A stretch of 38,185 nucleotides of DNA from Hyphomicrobiales bacterium (GTDB lineage: Bacteria; Pseudomonadota; Alphaproteobacteria; Rhizobiales; Aestuariivirgaceae): the NCBI GenBank assembly GCA_016793355.1, contig JAEUMG010000102.1:1-38185 (forward strand), read 5' to 3'. The translations under genes and the position numbers were made by a program. The notes under the pieces are model-generated. The model had not been told where the DNA came from. It saw nothing but the letters and a program-made list of their open reading frames with translations, and searched no databases. This document shows positions 14,290 to 23,197 of the stretch, piece after piece; position 1 is the first letter of the stretch; each line of letters opens with the position of its first letter.

Positions 14290-14433
14290 ATGACACCCCT
14301 GCGTATGGCTCTCATTTTCGCGCTGCTTGTCGCTGTCTCGGCCTGCGGCGTGCGAGGTCCGCCGGAAAAGCCGCCGGGCAGCAAGCCGCCGGCCAAAGAC
14401 GAGCCTTTCATCCTCGATCCGGTGATCCAGTAA
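14290..14433 (+). CDS. lptM: small LptM-like outer-membrane lipoprotein
   Basis: 47 residues. Short signal peptide (MTPLRMALIFALLVAVSAC) with the lipobox VSAC, so Cys19 would be lipidated. Then CGVRGPPEKPPG, the conserved CGxRGPxxxP start of the LptM/YifL family, followed by a Pro/Lys-rich linker and a short tail. In E. coli LptM helps the LPS translocon LptD/LptE assemble. It lies 22 bases after argH and 12 before lysA, the same place as in many alpha- and gammaproteobacteria, where a lipopeptide gene precedes lysA. Confidence 0.9.
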   Translation: MTPLRMALIFALLVAVSACGVRGPPEKPPGSKPPAKDEPFILDPVIQ

Positions 14434-14445
14434 GCGCCGGCAGCC

Positions 14446-15720
14446 ATGCATCACTTTGCCTATCGCGACGGCGTGCTCCATGCCGAGGACGTCAGCCTCA
14501 AGGTGATCGCCGAGGACGTCGGCACGCCGTTCTACTGCTATTCGACGGCGACGCTGGAACGGCATTACCGCGTTTTCGACGAGGCCTTCAAAGGCACCGA
14601 TCACACGATCTGCTATTCGATGAAGGCCAATTCCAACCAGGCGGTCGTCAAGACGCTGGTCGACCTTGGCGCCGGCATCGATGTCGTGTCCGAGGGCGAA
14701 TTGCGCCGCGCCCTGGCGCTCGGCGTGCCCGGCCGCAAGATCGTGTTCTCGGGCGTCGGCAAGACGGCGCGCGAGATGGCGCTGGCGCTGAGAGAGGGCA
14801 TTGCCTGCTTCAACGTGGAATCGGAGCCCGAACTCGAGCTTCTGTCCAGTATCGCGACGCGGATCGGCAGCCGGGCCACGGTGTCCATCCGCATCAATCC
14901 GGATGTCGACGCCAAGACCCATCACAAGATCACGACCGGGAAGGCCGAAAACAAGTTCGGGATATCCTATCTGCGGGCTCCGGAGGTCTATGCCCGCGCG
15001 GTGACGCTGCCGTCGATCGAGGTTTCCGGCATCGACATGCATATCGGCAGCCAGATCACCGAGCTTGAGCCCTTTGCGCAAGCCTTCCGGTTGATGGCCG
15101 ACCTGACCCGCAGCTTGCGCGCGCAAGGCCATGACATCCGCCATCTCGACCTCGGCGGCGGTCTCGGCGTTCCCTATCGCGGTACCAATGACGTTCCGCC
15201 GCATCCCGATGAGTATGCGACCATGGTGAAGCAGACATTGGGCGATCTCGGCTGCCGGTTGGTGCTCGAACCGGGTCGGATGATCACCGGCAATGCCGGA
15301 ATCCTGGTCTCGCGGGTGATTTACGTGAAATCCGGCGAGGAGCGCGATTTCATCATCCTCGATGCGGCGATGAACGATCTCATCCGCCCGACGCTCTACG
15401 ATGCCTATCACGAGATACTCCCCGTCTCCGAGCCCCATGGCGAAGCAGCGCGGAAAATCGCCGATGTGGTCGGTCCGGTGTGCGAATCGGGCGACTATCT
15501 GGCCCGCGCCAGATCGCTCCCTCCGGTAGAGCAGGGCGATCTTCTCGCCGTGATGACGGCCGGCGCCTATGGCGCGGTGCTCTCCGGGACCTATAATTCG
15601 CGACCGCTGGTGGCCGAAGTGCTTGTAAAGGGCGATGATTTCGCGATCGTCCGGCCGCGTCAAAGCTACGAGGCCCTGATCGGTCTCGATCGGCTGGCGG
15701 CCTGGCAGGGAAAATCCTGA
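14446..15720 (+). CDS. lysA: diaminopimelate decarboxylase
   Basis: 424 residues, fold type III PLP enzyme. It decarboxylates meso-diaminopimelate to L-lysine, the last step of lysine synthesis. PLP-binding Lys60 is in CYSMKANSNQ. HIGSQITELEPF, the glycine-rich phosphate loop LDLGGGLGVPY, EPGRMITGNAG and the partner-subunit Cys motif VCESGDYLARAR are all present. The N-terminal MHHFAYRDGVLHAEDVSL is the usual start, so ATG 14446 is well supported. It follows lptM by 12 bases. Confidence 0.98.
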   Translation: MHHFAYRDGVLHAEDVSLKVIAEDVGTPFYCYSTATLERHYRVFDEAFKGTDHTICYSMKANSNQAVVKTLVDLGAGIDVVSEGELRRALALGVPGRKIVFSGVGKTAREMALALREGIACFNVESEPELELLSSIATRIGSRATVSIRINPDVDAKTHHKITTGKAENKFGISYLRAPEVYARAVTLPSIEVSGIDMHIGSQITELEPFAQAFRLMADLTRSLRAQGHDIRHLDLGGGLGVPYRGTNDVPPHPDEYATMVKQTLGDLGCRLVLEPGRMITGNAGILVSRVIYVKSGEERDFIILDAAMNDLIRPTLYDAYHEILPVSEPHGEAARKIADVVGPVCESGDYLARARSLPPVEQGDLLAVMTAGAYGAVLSGTYNSRPLVAEVLVKGDDFAIVRPRQSYEALIGLDRLAAWQGKS

Positions 15721-15803
15721 CCCAACCGCCCCGTATAAACTTCATGTGAGAACCGAGAACTAGGGCATGATTTGGCCCCTTTTCCGTATTATAGTCCTAA
15801 ATC

Positions 15804-18329
15804 ATGAGCGGACCGGAAAAGACCAGACCTTATGTCGATCGGAAAATCTCCCAAGCCGGTGCGGCGATCGTCTGGGAGCGCCTGTGGTCCTCGCTCTACC
15901 CGACCATTATGGTGCTCGGGTTCTTCGCCCTGGCAGTTCTCTCAGGCCTGCTGCCGGCGCTGCCCGACTGGGCGCGGTTCGGCAGCCTTGCAATCTTCGG
16001 CATTGCCCTGGCGTGGTCGCTCGTCCCGGTTGCGCGCCTGGTTGTGCCATCACGGCCCGAAGCGATCCGCCGGATCGAGACCGCTTCCGGGCTTTCTCAC
16101 CGCCCGGTTGCGGGCAGCGAGGATCGGCTCGCCGAGGGCGAGCAGGACCAGCTCAGCACCACCATCTGGCAGGAACATCGGACGCGCCAGCTGCGCAGGC
16201 TCGGCCAGCTCAAGATCGGGATGGTGCGTTCCGACTGGAACTCCAGGGATCGCTATGCGCTGCGAATTCCGCTGATCCTCGCCCTGTTCGCCGCCATCGT
16301 GCTGGGGCGCACGGGGCCCGCGGCATTGCTGGCCGACAGCGTACGCATCGATGCGCCGACGCCGCAGGCCTCGGCTTCGCTCGACGCCTGGATAGCGCCG
16401 CCGGGCTATACGGGCCGGCCGCCGCTCATGCTGACGAGTCCCGCCATGCGCGAAAAGATTGCGCAGGGCGAAGAGATCATCGTGCCCGAAAACAGCCAGC
16501 TCAAGATCAGGGTGAGCGGTAGCAAGGCGCCGCGTCTTGCCTTCTATCAGCCGGTGTCGCAGGGCGAAACGCCGGTCGAGCTTCCCGGCAAGGCGCCCGC
16601 CGCCAAGCCGACGGGCGAAGCCTTCCAGATCGAAGCGAAGCTGACGCGCCCGGTGACGGCGCGCGTCTTTGACGGCGAGACCCAAATCGCCGAATGGACG
16701 GTCTCGCTTATCCCCGACAATCCGCCGCAGATTTCCTTCGACAACAATCCGACGACCGAAGCCAATGGCGGGCTTTCGGTGCGCTGGAAGGCGTCGGACG
16801 ATTACGGCATCGCCGGCATCGAATCGCGCTTCGAACTCTCGGACATCCAGGATGGCGAGATGGGCATCGCCGGCAATGGCGTGTTCCTGTTCGATCCGCC
16901 GGAGTTTCCGATCGCGCTCAAGCGCGCCGCGCCCAAGGAGGCGACCGGCACCTCGGTCAGCGACCTCACCGCTCATCCCTGGGCCGGGCTCACCGTCGAG
17001 ATGCGCCTCATCGCCAGGGACCAGACCGGCAAGACGGCCGAGAGCGACGTGAAGAGTTTCAAGCTCCCCGAGCGGGAATTCCAGGTGCCCCTGGCGAAGG
17101 CGCTGATCGAGCAGCGCAAAGCGCTGGTCATGAATCCCGATGAGCGCAAGCCGGTCGTCGACATGCTGGAAGCGCTGCTCGTCTGGCCGGAAGGACTGGT
17201 CGACCGGTCGGGCCCGCTGGTCGCGATCGGCACCGTCACGTCGCGTATCCGCAATGCCAAGAACGAAGACGACGTGCGCGCAGCCATCGATTTCCTGTGG
17301 CAGATCGCCATCAGCATCGAGGATGGCGACGTCACGAACCTTCGCGCCGAACTCGATCGCATCAAGCGCGAACTGGAGAAAGCCCTTGCAGAGGGTGCGC
17401 CGCCGGAGAAGATCGCCGAACTGATGCAGAAATTGCGCCAGGCGATGAACGAGTACCTCAAGTCGATGGCACAGGAAGCGCAGCGGCGCATGGAAAAGGG
17501 CGGCCAGCAGCAACGCCAGGCGCAGCAGGGGCAGATGGTCCGGCCGGAAGATCTGGCCAAGATGCTCGATACGATCGAAAAGCTGGCGCAATCGGGCGCC
17601 AAGGAAGCGGCGCAGGAGCTTCTGGCGCAGCTCGATGAAATCCTGCGCAATCTCCAGCCCGGCATGCCGGGCCAAATGAATGCGCAGGGCGAGACGCCTC
17701 TGTCGCAAATGCTGAACGAACTTTCCGAGATGATGCGCCGCCAGCAGCAATTGATGGACGATACGACGCGGTTGCCCGAGGACGGCGAAATGGGCGAAGG
17801 CGAGCAGCAGATGGAGGGTGCGCAGGGACAGCAGGGCAGGTCCGGCGAGCTCGCCGGACAGCAGGACGCGCTCGCCCGCATGCTCGAGGAATTGATGGGC
17901 CGCATGGGCCAGAACGGCTTGCAATCGCCGCCGTCATTCGGCGAAGCCGGACGCTCGATGGACGGTGCCGCGGACGCCCTGCGCGGCAGCGAGCGAGGCC
18001 GCGCGCTCAGCGAACAGGGCGAGGCACTGAGCCGGCTGCGCGAAGGCGCACAAAGCATGGCACGCGAATTGATGCAGCAGCAGGGCATGGGTCAGCAGGG
18101 CACGCAAGGCCGGCATGGCGAGGCGCGCGGCGATGACCGCGATCCGTTGGGCCGGCCGATGCCGCGGCGCGGGGAGGATTTCGGGCCGGAGCGCGACATG
18201 CTTCCGTCCGAGCTTGCAGTACGCCGGGCGCGCGAGATTCTCGAGATGTTGCGCGAACGCGCCAACATGCCTGATCTGAGACGGTTCGAGCGCGATTACT
18301 TCGACCGGCTATTGCGCGGGCTGTATTGA
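15804..18329 (+). CDS. TIGR02302/DUF4175 family membrane protein
   Basis: 841 residues. There are two early membrane helices (about 34-75, TIMVLGFFALAVLSGLLPAL and SLAIFGIALAWSLVPVARLV) and a third near 155-175. A large region follows that should lie in the periplasm, starting with a conserved block around LDAWIAPPGYTGRPPLML. The last third is helical and very rich in Gln, Met, Glu and Arg (for example around residues 550-720), ending with a conserved block RRAREILEMLRERANMPDLR. The family is confined largely to alphaproteobacteria and has no established biochemical role. Position directly after lysA is conserved in rhizobia. The 83-base gap allows its own promoter. Confidence 0.93.
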   Translation: MSGPEKTRPYVDRKISQAGAAIVWERLWSSLYPTIMVLGFFALAVLSGLLPALPDWARFGSLAIFGIALAWSLVPVARLVVPSRPEAIRRIETASGLSHRPVAGSEDRLAEGEQDQLSTTIWQEHRTRQLRRLGQLKIGMVRSDWNSRDRYALRIPLILALFAAIVLGRTGPAALLADSVRIDAPTPQASASLDAWIAPPGYTGRPPLMLTSPAMREKIAQGEEIIVPENSQLKIRVSGSKAPRLAFYQPVSQGETPVELPGKAPAAKPTGEAFQIEAKLTRPVTARVFDGETQIAEWTVSLIPDNPPQISFDNNPTTEANGGLSVRWKASDDYGIAGIESRFELSDIQDGEMGIAGNGVFLFDPPEFPIALKRAAPKEATGTSVSDLTAHPWAGLTVEMRLIARDQTGKTAESDVKSFKLPEREFQVPLAKALIEQRKALVMNPDERKPVVDMLEALLVWPEGLVDRSGPLVAIGTVTSRIRNAKNEDDVRAAIDFLWQIAISIEDGDVTNLRAELDRIKRELEKALAEGAPPEKIAELMQKLRQAMNEYLKSMAQEAQRRMEKGGQQQRQAQQGQMVRPEDLAKMLDTIEKLAQSGAKEAAQELLAQLDEILRNLQPGMPGQMNAQGETPLSQMLNELSEMMRRQQQLMDDTTRLPEDGEMGEGEQQMEGAQGQQGRSGELAGQQDALARMLEELMGRMGQNGLQSPPSFGEAGRSMDGAADALRGSERGRALSEQGEALSRLREGAQSMARELMQQQGMGQQGTQGRHGEARGDDRDPLGRPMPRRGEDFGPERDMLPSELAVRRAREILEMLRERANMPDLRRFERDYFDRLLRGLY

Positions 18330-18504
18330 GGGCGGAGCCGGGTTCCGGGATCTGTTTTGGATCGACCGGGCTGCGGTCCGGCGGGACCATGCGTGACGCG
18401 GTGCCGAGCCATCGCCTGCCGAATGCGGCAGCCTGAGCCCTTGCGCGGCAGCCGCGTTGCCCCTCATGATTGCGGCGTTGGATGCCAGCCCGGGAGAATC
18501 AAAC

Positions 18505-20910
18505 TTGGCCGCCACCGCGAGATCGCCGCTGCCTTCGGGAAACAGACTCACCATTGACGTGCTGCGCGATCTTGAGCGCAAAGTTCTCTGGCTGTCCACG
18601 CAGACGATCCACCACGCCAATCACGAGCGCGTCAATCAGGACGGACTGAAGATCGGCGGGCATCAGGCCTCGTCGGCATCGCTCGTCACCATCATGACGG
18701 CGCTCTATTTTTCCGTGCTGCGGCCGGAAGACCGGGTCGCTGTGAAGCCGCATGCCTCGCCGGTGTTTCACGCCATTCAGTATCTGCTCGGCAATCAGTC
18801 ACTCGACAAGCTCAAAAAGTTTCGCGCCTATGGCGGGGCGCAGTCCTATCCCTCGCGGACCAAGGATGTGGATGACGTCGATTTCTCCACCGGATCGGTG
18901 GGGCTCGGCGTGGCCATGACGTCATTTGCGAGTCTGGTGCAGGACTATGTGCGCGGGCATGGCTGGGGCAAATCCTGGCCGGAAGGGCGGATGATCGCTC
19001 TTGCCGGCGACGCCGAGCTCGACGAGGGCAATATTTACGAGGCGCTGATCGAAGGCTGGAAACACCAGCTCAAGAATACCTGGTGGATTATCGATTACAA
19101 CCGTCAGAGTCTTGACGCGATTATCCAGACGCCCCTGACCGGCAAGCTCAAGACCGTCTTCGAGAATATGGGTTGGGAGGTTCGCACCCTGAAATACGGC
19201 AGGATGCTTGAGGCGCTACGCGAACGGCCCGGCGGCGCGGCTATCCTTGCCTGGATCGACAATTGCGAGAACGCACTCTATTCGGCGTTGACATTCCAGG
19301 GGGGCGCCGGGTTTCGTCAGCAGATGGGCGCAGACCTTGCTCATGAGACGGAAGCGCTTGCGCTGATCGAGAGCTATTCCGACCTCGAGCTTGGCAGGCT
19401 GATGACCAATCTCGGCGGGCATTGCCTCGAAACACTGCTCGACTCGTTCAATACCGCACCTCGGGATCGCCCGGTTTGCTTCATTTGCTACACGATAAAG
19501 GGCTACGGCCTGCCGCTTGCCGGCCACAAGGACAACCATGCCGGCTTGATGACGCCCGATCAGATGAAGGCGTTCAAGGCGCATAACGGAATTGTCGAGG
19601 GCGAGGAGTGGTCGAAAACCGCCGGACTCAATCGCGATGCGGCGCAGCTGGAAGCCGCTCTCGGAGACGTTCCGTTTAACGCCAAGGGGCGCCGCCGCCT
19701 TCGGGCCGAACGCGTACCGGTCGGGGAGCTCCCTCTGCCATTAATCAAGGGAACGATGTCGACCCAGCAGGGCTTTGGGCTGATACTGCAGGAGATTGCG
19801 CGTTCGCAATCGCAACTTGCGGAAAGGATCGTCACCACATCGCCGGATGTGACCGTTTCGACCAATCTCGGCCCGTGGGTCAATCGGCGCGGCATCTTCG
19901 ATCTTAAAGAGATCGATGATGTGTTCCAGTCGCGCAAGCTCATGTCCGTGCAGCGCTGGCACAAGGGCCCGAGCGGCCAGCATATCGAACTCGGGATTGC
20001 CGAGAACAACCTGTTCCTCATGCTTGCCGCGCTGGGATTGAGCCATGAACTCTTCGGAGAGCGACTCATCCCGATCGGCACGCTCTATGATCCCTTCATT
20101 GCGCGGGGTCTCGATGCCCTGAACTATGCCTGCTACCAGGATGCGCGATTCATCCTTGTGGCGACTCCGTCGGGCATCACGCTGGCACCCGAAGGCGGCG
20201 CGCATCAGTCCCTGGCGACGCCCCTCATCGGCATGGCGCAAGACGGCATTGCCAGCTTCGAGCCCGCTTTCGTCGACGAACTGGCCGTGATCCTGCAATG
20301 GGCCTTCGAGTATATTCAGCGTTCGCCGCAGACGGCGGTAGGCGATGACTGGGTCCATGAGCGCGAAGGCGGTTCGGTTTATCTGAGGCTATCGACGCGG
20401 GCGCTCGATCAACCGGTCAGGGACGTGGACGCCGTGACCCGGGAAGCGATCATCAAAGGCGGATATTGGCTGAGGCCGCCGCGCGAAGGGGCCATGCTTG
20501 CAATTGCCTATACCGGCGCCGTGGCTCCCGAGGCGGCTTCCGCCATGGGGCAGATTCTCAATCGCTACCCCGAGGCCGGGTTGCTGGCGGTGACATCGGC
20601 GGATCGCCTCAGCGCCGGCTGGACCGCCGCCCAGGCTGCGCAGCGGCATGGCGACCCGTCGACCGTGTCGCATGTCGAGGCGTTGCTGGCGCCGCTGGCA
20701 AGCGATGCGCGCCTCGTAACCGTGATTGACGGGCATCCGGAAGCCCTGTCGTGGATGGGCGCGGTCCACGGCCACAAGGTCCAGGCGCTTGGCGTCGAGC
20801 ATTTCGGTCAATCGGGAACGATCGACGCCCTTTACAGGCATCATGGAATTGACACGGACTCCATCATCGAGGCCGCCTTGACTCCGGCACGATCGAAACG
20901 GCGAGCATAA
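18505..20910 (+). CDS. AceE-like/transketolase-type thiamine diphosphate enzyme
   Basis: 801 residues from the chosen TTG. It resembles the homodimeric pyruvate dehydrogenase E1 (AceE): the N-terminal block ERKVLWLSTQTIHHANH with GGHQASSASLVTIMTALYF, the cofactor motif GDAELDEG (from Gly168) ending WWIIDYNRQSLD, and then FICYTIKGYGLPLAGHKDNH, EIGIAENN-like IELGIAENNLFLML, and a C-terminal transketolase-like domain. It would decarboxylate a 2-oxo acid or transfer a ketol unit. No E2 or E3 gene is nearby, so it may work alone or with distant partners. TTG 18505 is preferred because GGGAG stands eight bases upstream; ATG 18466 has no ribosome-binding site. A small hairpin (18416-18431) lies in the 175-base upstream gap. 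Confidence 0.85.
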   Translation: MAATARSPLPSGNRLTIDVLRDLERKVLWLSTQTIHHANHERVNQDGLKIGGHQASSASLVTIMTALYFSVLRPEDRVAVKPHASPVFHAIQYLLGNQSLDKLKKFRAYGGAQSYPSRTKDVDDVDFSTGSVGLGVAMTSFASLVQDYVRGHGWGKSWPEGRMIALAGDAELDEGNIYEALIEGWKHQLKNTWWIIDYNRQSLDAIIQTPLTGKLKTVFENMGWEVRTLKYGRMLEALRERPGGAAILAWIDNCENALYSALTFQGGAGFRQQMGADLAHETEALALIESYSDLELGRLMTNLGGHCLETLLDSFNTAPRDRPVCFICYTIKGYGLPLAGHKDNHAGLMTPDQMKAFKAHNGIVEGEEWSKTAGLNRDAAQLEAALGDVPFNAKGRRRLRAERVPVGELPLPLIKGTMSTQQGFGLILQEIARSQSQLAERIVTTSPDVTVSTNLGPWVNRRGIFDLKEIDDVFQSRKLMSVQRWHKGPSGQHIELGIAENNLFLMLAALGLSHELFGERLIPIGTLYDPFIARGLDALNYACYQDARFILVATPSGITLAPEGGAHQSLATPLIGMAQDGIASFEPAFVDELAVILQWAFEYIQRSPQTAVGDDWVHEREGGSVYLRLSTRALDQPVRDVDAVTREAIIKGGYWLRPPREGAMLAIAYTGAVAPEAASAMGQILNRYPEAGLLAVTSADRLSAGWTAAQAAQRHGDPSTVSHVEALLAPLASDARLVTVIDGHPEALSWMGAVHGHKVQALGVEHFGQSGTIDALYRHHGIDTDSIIEAALTPARSKRRA

Positions 20911-21000
20911 CCCGGCAAGTTTGCCAGAACCGATGACCACGATGCGGGGGTGTCGGCAGAAGCTGGCAGAGCTGCCATTGTCAAAACCTGTTTCCGAAAT

Positions 21001-21459
21001 TCAGGACTTCCTCCACATGGGTGAAGGTTGCGGCAAGTGACCGGGCAGATCGGCATCGGGAACCTTGGTCAAATCCTTGGCGAGGGTCGCTACAACCTTT
21101 GCCTGAAGTTCCCTTGACAAGACTCTCTGGATATCAGCCAGCGTGTGACTGGGCGCGGCAAGAATGAGAGCGTCGCAGGCAGAAACTTCGAGATCGGCGT
21201 TCAGCTCCCGGGCAACATATTGCGCGAAGTCGCGCTCGGCGCGGTCATGCGGATCTTGCCGCGGTTCAACGGCGTGACGCGTCGGCGATGCGCTTTCCTG
21301 GACGCGCGACGGCGGCTTGCGGCCAAGTTCGTGCGAATGGTGATGAAGATGACCCGATTCGATGTTTCTGATGGTTCGAAAATGTTGCCGCTCTGCCGGT
21401 CGCACAAACCGGGCGCGACCGCCATCGGCAATGACGTAATACGCTCTCACATCGTGCAT
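21001..21459 (-). CDS. baeRF-domain / host attachment protein
   Basis: 152 residues. It starts YYVIADGGRARFVRP, the first strand of the family known as host attachment protein (named from Agrobacterium) and grouped by comparative genomics with bacterial release-factor-like baeRF domains. Further conserved parts are DRAERDFAQYVARELNADL and CDALILAAPSHTLADIQRVL, with a C-terminal segment KVVATLAKDLTKVPDADLPGHL. The proposed role of baeRF proteins in ribosome rescue or stress is a prediction, not shown here. ATG 21459 is preceded by GAGG at seven bases. It converges on the AceE-like gene and diverges from the hemerythrin gene. Confidence 0.88.
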   Translation of the reverse strand: MHDVRAYYVIADGGRARFVRPAERQHFRTIRNIESGHLHHHSHELGRKPPSRVQESASPTRHAVEPRQDPHDRAERDFAQYVARELNADLEVSACDALILAAPSHTLADIQRVLSRELQAKVVATLAKDLTKVPDADLPGHLPQPSPMWRKS

Positions 21460-21607
21460 CAGAATACCTCATGCAATAATCCGGCGACCAAGCGCCGGGT
21501 GGCCGTTGAATTCGGCACAAAACCCATTTTCTGCGTGGAGGATGGAGGCGCCCGGGGCCTTGATCTGGATCAAGGATTGGCGGCGGATTGCATCGCAAAA
21601 CTATATA

Positions 21608-22144
21608 ATGCGGGAAGACGACCCAAATACCAGATGGGTGAAACGGAATGCACTCGACCTAATCGAGCACGAGCACCGTATCCAGGCCCAGATTTGCGAT
21701 ACCCTGGAGCTGATTGCCGATAGTTTGCCTGACTGTGTCGACAAACGTCTCTGTGCGCAGGTCGCCTGCGCGCTCCGGGAAGAGTTGCCACTCCATCATC
21801 GCGACGAGGAATGTGGATTGTTTCCCCTAATCGAAGAGCGAGCGCTGCCGGGCGATGGAATTGCCGAGATTCTGGCCCGCCTCGCAATGGAACATGCGAC
21901 TGACGAAAGCTTCGCGTCGGAGCTGCTCGAGAGCCTCGATATCCTGAGCGAAGGCAGGGAGCTCAAGAATCCGGATATGGTCGGCTACATGTTACGGAGT
22001 TTTTTCGAAAGCTATCGGCGCCATTTGCATTGGGAGAATGCCGTGGTGCTGCCCCTGGCGCGTTCGCGCCTGATGCCGCAGGACATCGTGAAACTGGAGG
22101 AGGCTATGGCCCGCAACAGGGGCCATGAGTATAGTGCCGACTAG
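21608..22144 (+). CDS. hemerythrin-domain protein
   Basis: 178 residues from the chosen ATG. The four-helix di-iron site is visible: IEHEHRIQAQICDTLELIAD, LHHRDEECGLFPLIEE, MEHATDESF and RRHLHWENAVVLPLA, providing the His and carboxylate ligands in family order. Such proteins bind oxygen or NO, or sense redox state, in the cytosol. The start is uncertain: the frame is open to 21506, no Shine-Dalgarno fits, and a TATAAT sequence overlaps the ATG at 21608; a GTG at 21638 is also possible. The 148-base divergent gap to the baeRF gene may hold shared control. Confidence 0.85.
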   Translation: MREDDPNTRWVKRNALDLIEHEHRIQAQICDTLELIADSLPDCVDKRLCAQVACALREELPLHHRDEECGLFPLIEERALPGDGIAEILARLAMEHATDESFASELLESLDILSEGRELKNPDMVGYMLRSFFESYRRHLHWENAVVLPLARSRLMPQDIVKLEEAMARNRGHEYSAD

Positions 22145-22223
22145 GCAATCTGCTCCCCAGTTGGGATCGAAGGTGCCGGCAAGCCAGCCTGTCGACGGGT
22201 GCATGGCGATTCGGGGGTGGGAT

Positions 22224-22739
22224 ATGGCTTTCAGCTTCAGGCCGGTTCGTCCGGCGGACGCCAGGGTGACGGGCGCCGATCCGCTGGAAAGGCTGGCCAG
22301 CCTCGGCCTCAGTCTGCCCAAAGCGCCCGGCGCCGTGGCCGCTTACGTCCCATGGGCGATCACCGGGAATCTCCTGATGACTTCCGGCCAACTGCCCTGG
22401 ATCGACGGCAATCTGCTTTACAAGGGAAAGATCGGCAAAGATCTGACACCCGAAAAGGGGTATGATGCCTGCCAACTCGCCACCCTGAATGCGATTGCAC
22501 AACTTGAGGATGCGCTGGGCGACCTCAGTCGGGTGAGACGAGTCGTCAGACTGGAAGGCACGCTGAATGTCGCGCCGGGTTTCACGGCGCACCCGCCGGT
22601 ACTCAATGGTGCTTCCGATCTGATATTTGCCGTGTTTGAGGAGGCCGGCAGGCATACGCGAATGATCTACACAAATCCGGAAATGCCGATGGATTGCGCA
22701 TGCCTCATCGTGGTCTATGCGGAGATTGAGGTACCTTGA
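22224..22739 (+). CDS. RidA/YjgF-family protein with altered active site
   Basis: 171 residues. The core (from about residue 22: ERLASLGLSLPKAPGAVAAY, then TGNLLMTSGQLPWIDG, YDACQLATLNAIAQLEDALG, VVRLEGTLNVAPGFTAHPPV, NGASDLIFAVFEEAGRHTR) is a standard member of the RidA subgroup usually about 155 residues long. Classical RidA hydrolyses reactive enamine/imine intermediates to keto acids and ammonia. The Arg after GRHT is present, but the usual C-terminal VEVEAI strand with the catalytic Glu reads CLIVVY here. The activity may therefore be lost or changed. ATG 22224 follows a G-rich stretch; ATG 22203 is an alternative. It starts 79 bases after the hemerythrin gene. Confidence 0.87.
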   Translation: MAFSFRPVRPADARVTGADPLERLASLGLSLPKAPGAVAAYVPWAITGNLLMTSGQLPWIDGNLLYKGKIGKDLTPEKGYDACQLATLNAIAQLEDALGDLSRVRRVVRLEGTLNVAPGFTAHPPVLNGASDLIFAVFEEAGRHTRMIYTNPEMPMDCACLIVVYAEIEVP

Positions 22740-22915
22740 ATTCAGAGACCCTTCATGGCCTTTGCCTAGTTCCAGAGCCGCCTTTCTCGAGCAGCTCTTT
22801 CGTTGCGCGGGGTGCTAACAGAATTCTTGCGCTATGTTGCTCATGGGCTGGGGCGCAAATTTGCGGTATTTATTGAGCAGGTTGGGATTCGGGCCATCCT
22901 TGGCGGGCTTCCTGC

Positions 22916-23197
22916 ATGAATTCGGAGCGGGAGAACGAGCGACGCAGCGTGAGGCGTCGAACGTTGAAGACTGGCAGAATCGTACTTCCCGGTTCTTGGG
23001 GAAGATACGATTGCATCATCAAGGACGTGAGCGACACCGGCGCCCGGTTGCGTCTTGCCGGCGAGGGCGTGATTCTGCCCAGCCATTTTGAACTCGTTTT
23101 CGTGACGGAGGCGGTGGTCTATCCGGTTCAACTTCGCTGGCGGCGCGAGCTGGAAGCCGGTGTCGAATTCTTCGGGACGCCGCGGAAGCTTACGTAG
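22916..23197 (+). CDS. small single-domain PilZ protein
   Basis: 93 residues. Arg-rich start ERENERRSVRRRTLKTG with the RxxxR c-di-GMP motif, followed by IIKDVSDTGARLRL with the D/NxSxxG motif, then a strand pair ending LRWRRELEAGVEFFG. Both c-di-GMP contact motifs are intact, so binding is likely. Single PilZ proteins act as c-di-GMP-responsive adaptors in motility, polysaccharide synthesis or regulation; target unknown. Its 3' end overlaps the convergent unknown gene by 8 bases. The 176 bases upstream contain no further gene I can support. Confidence 0.9.
   Translation: MNSERENERRSVRRRTLKTGRIVLPGSWGRYDCIIKDVSDTGARLRLAGEGVILPSHFELVFVTEAVVYPVQLRWRRELEAGVEFFGTPRKLT

Noticed and set aside
15787-15792. 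TATTAT as -10 box for the TIGR02302 gene
   Set aside because: No acceptable -35 element lies 16-18 bases upstream, so I did not list a promoter.
17400-18170. Gln/Met-rich repeats in the TIGR02302 gene as a DNA repeat array
   Set aside because: It is low-complexity coding sequence normal for this family, with no regular DNA period.
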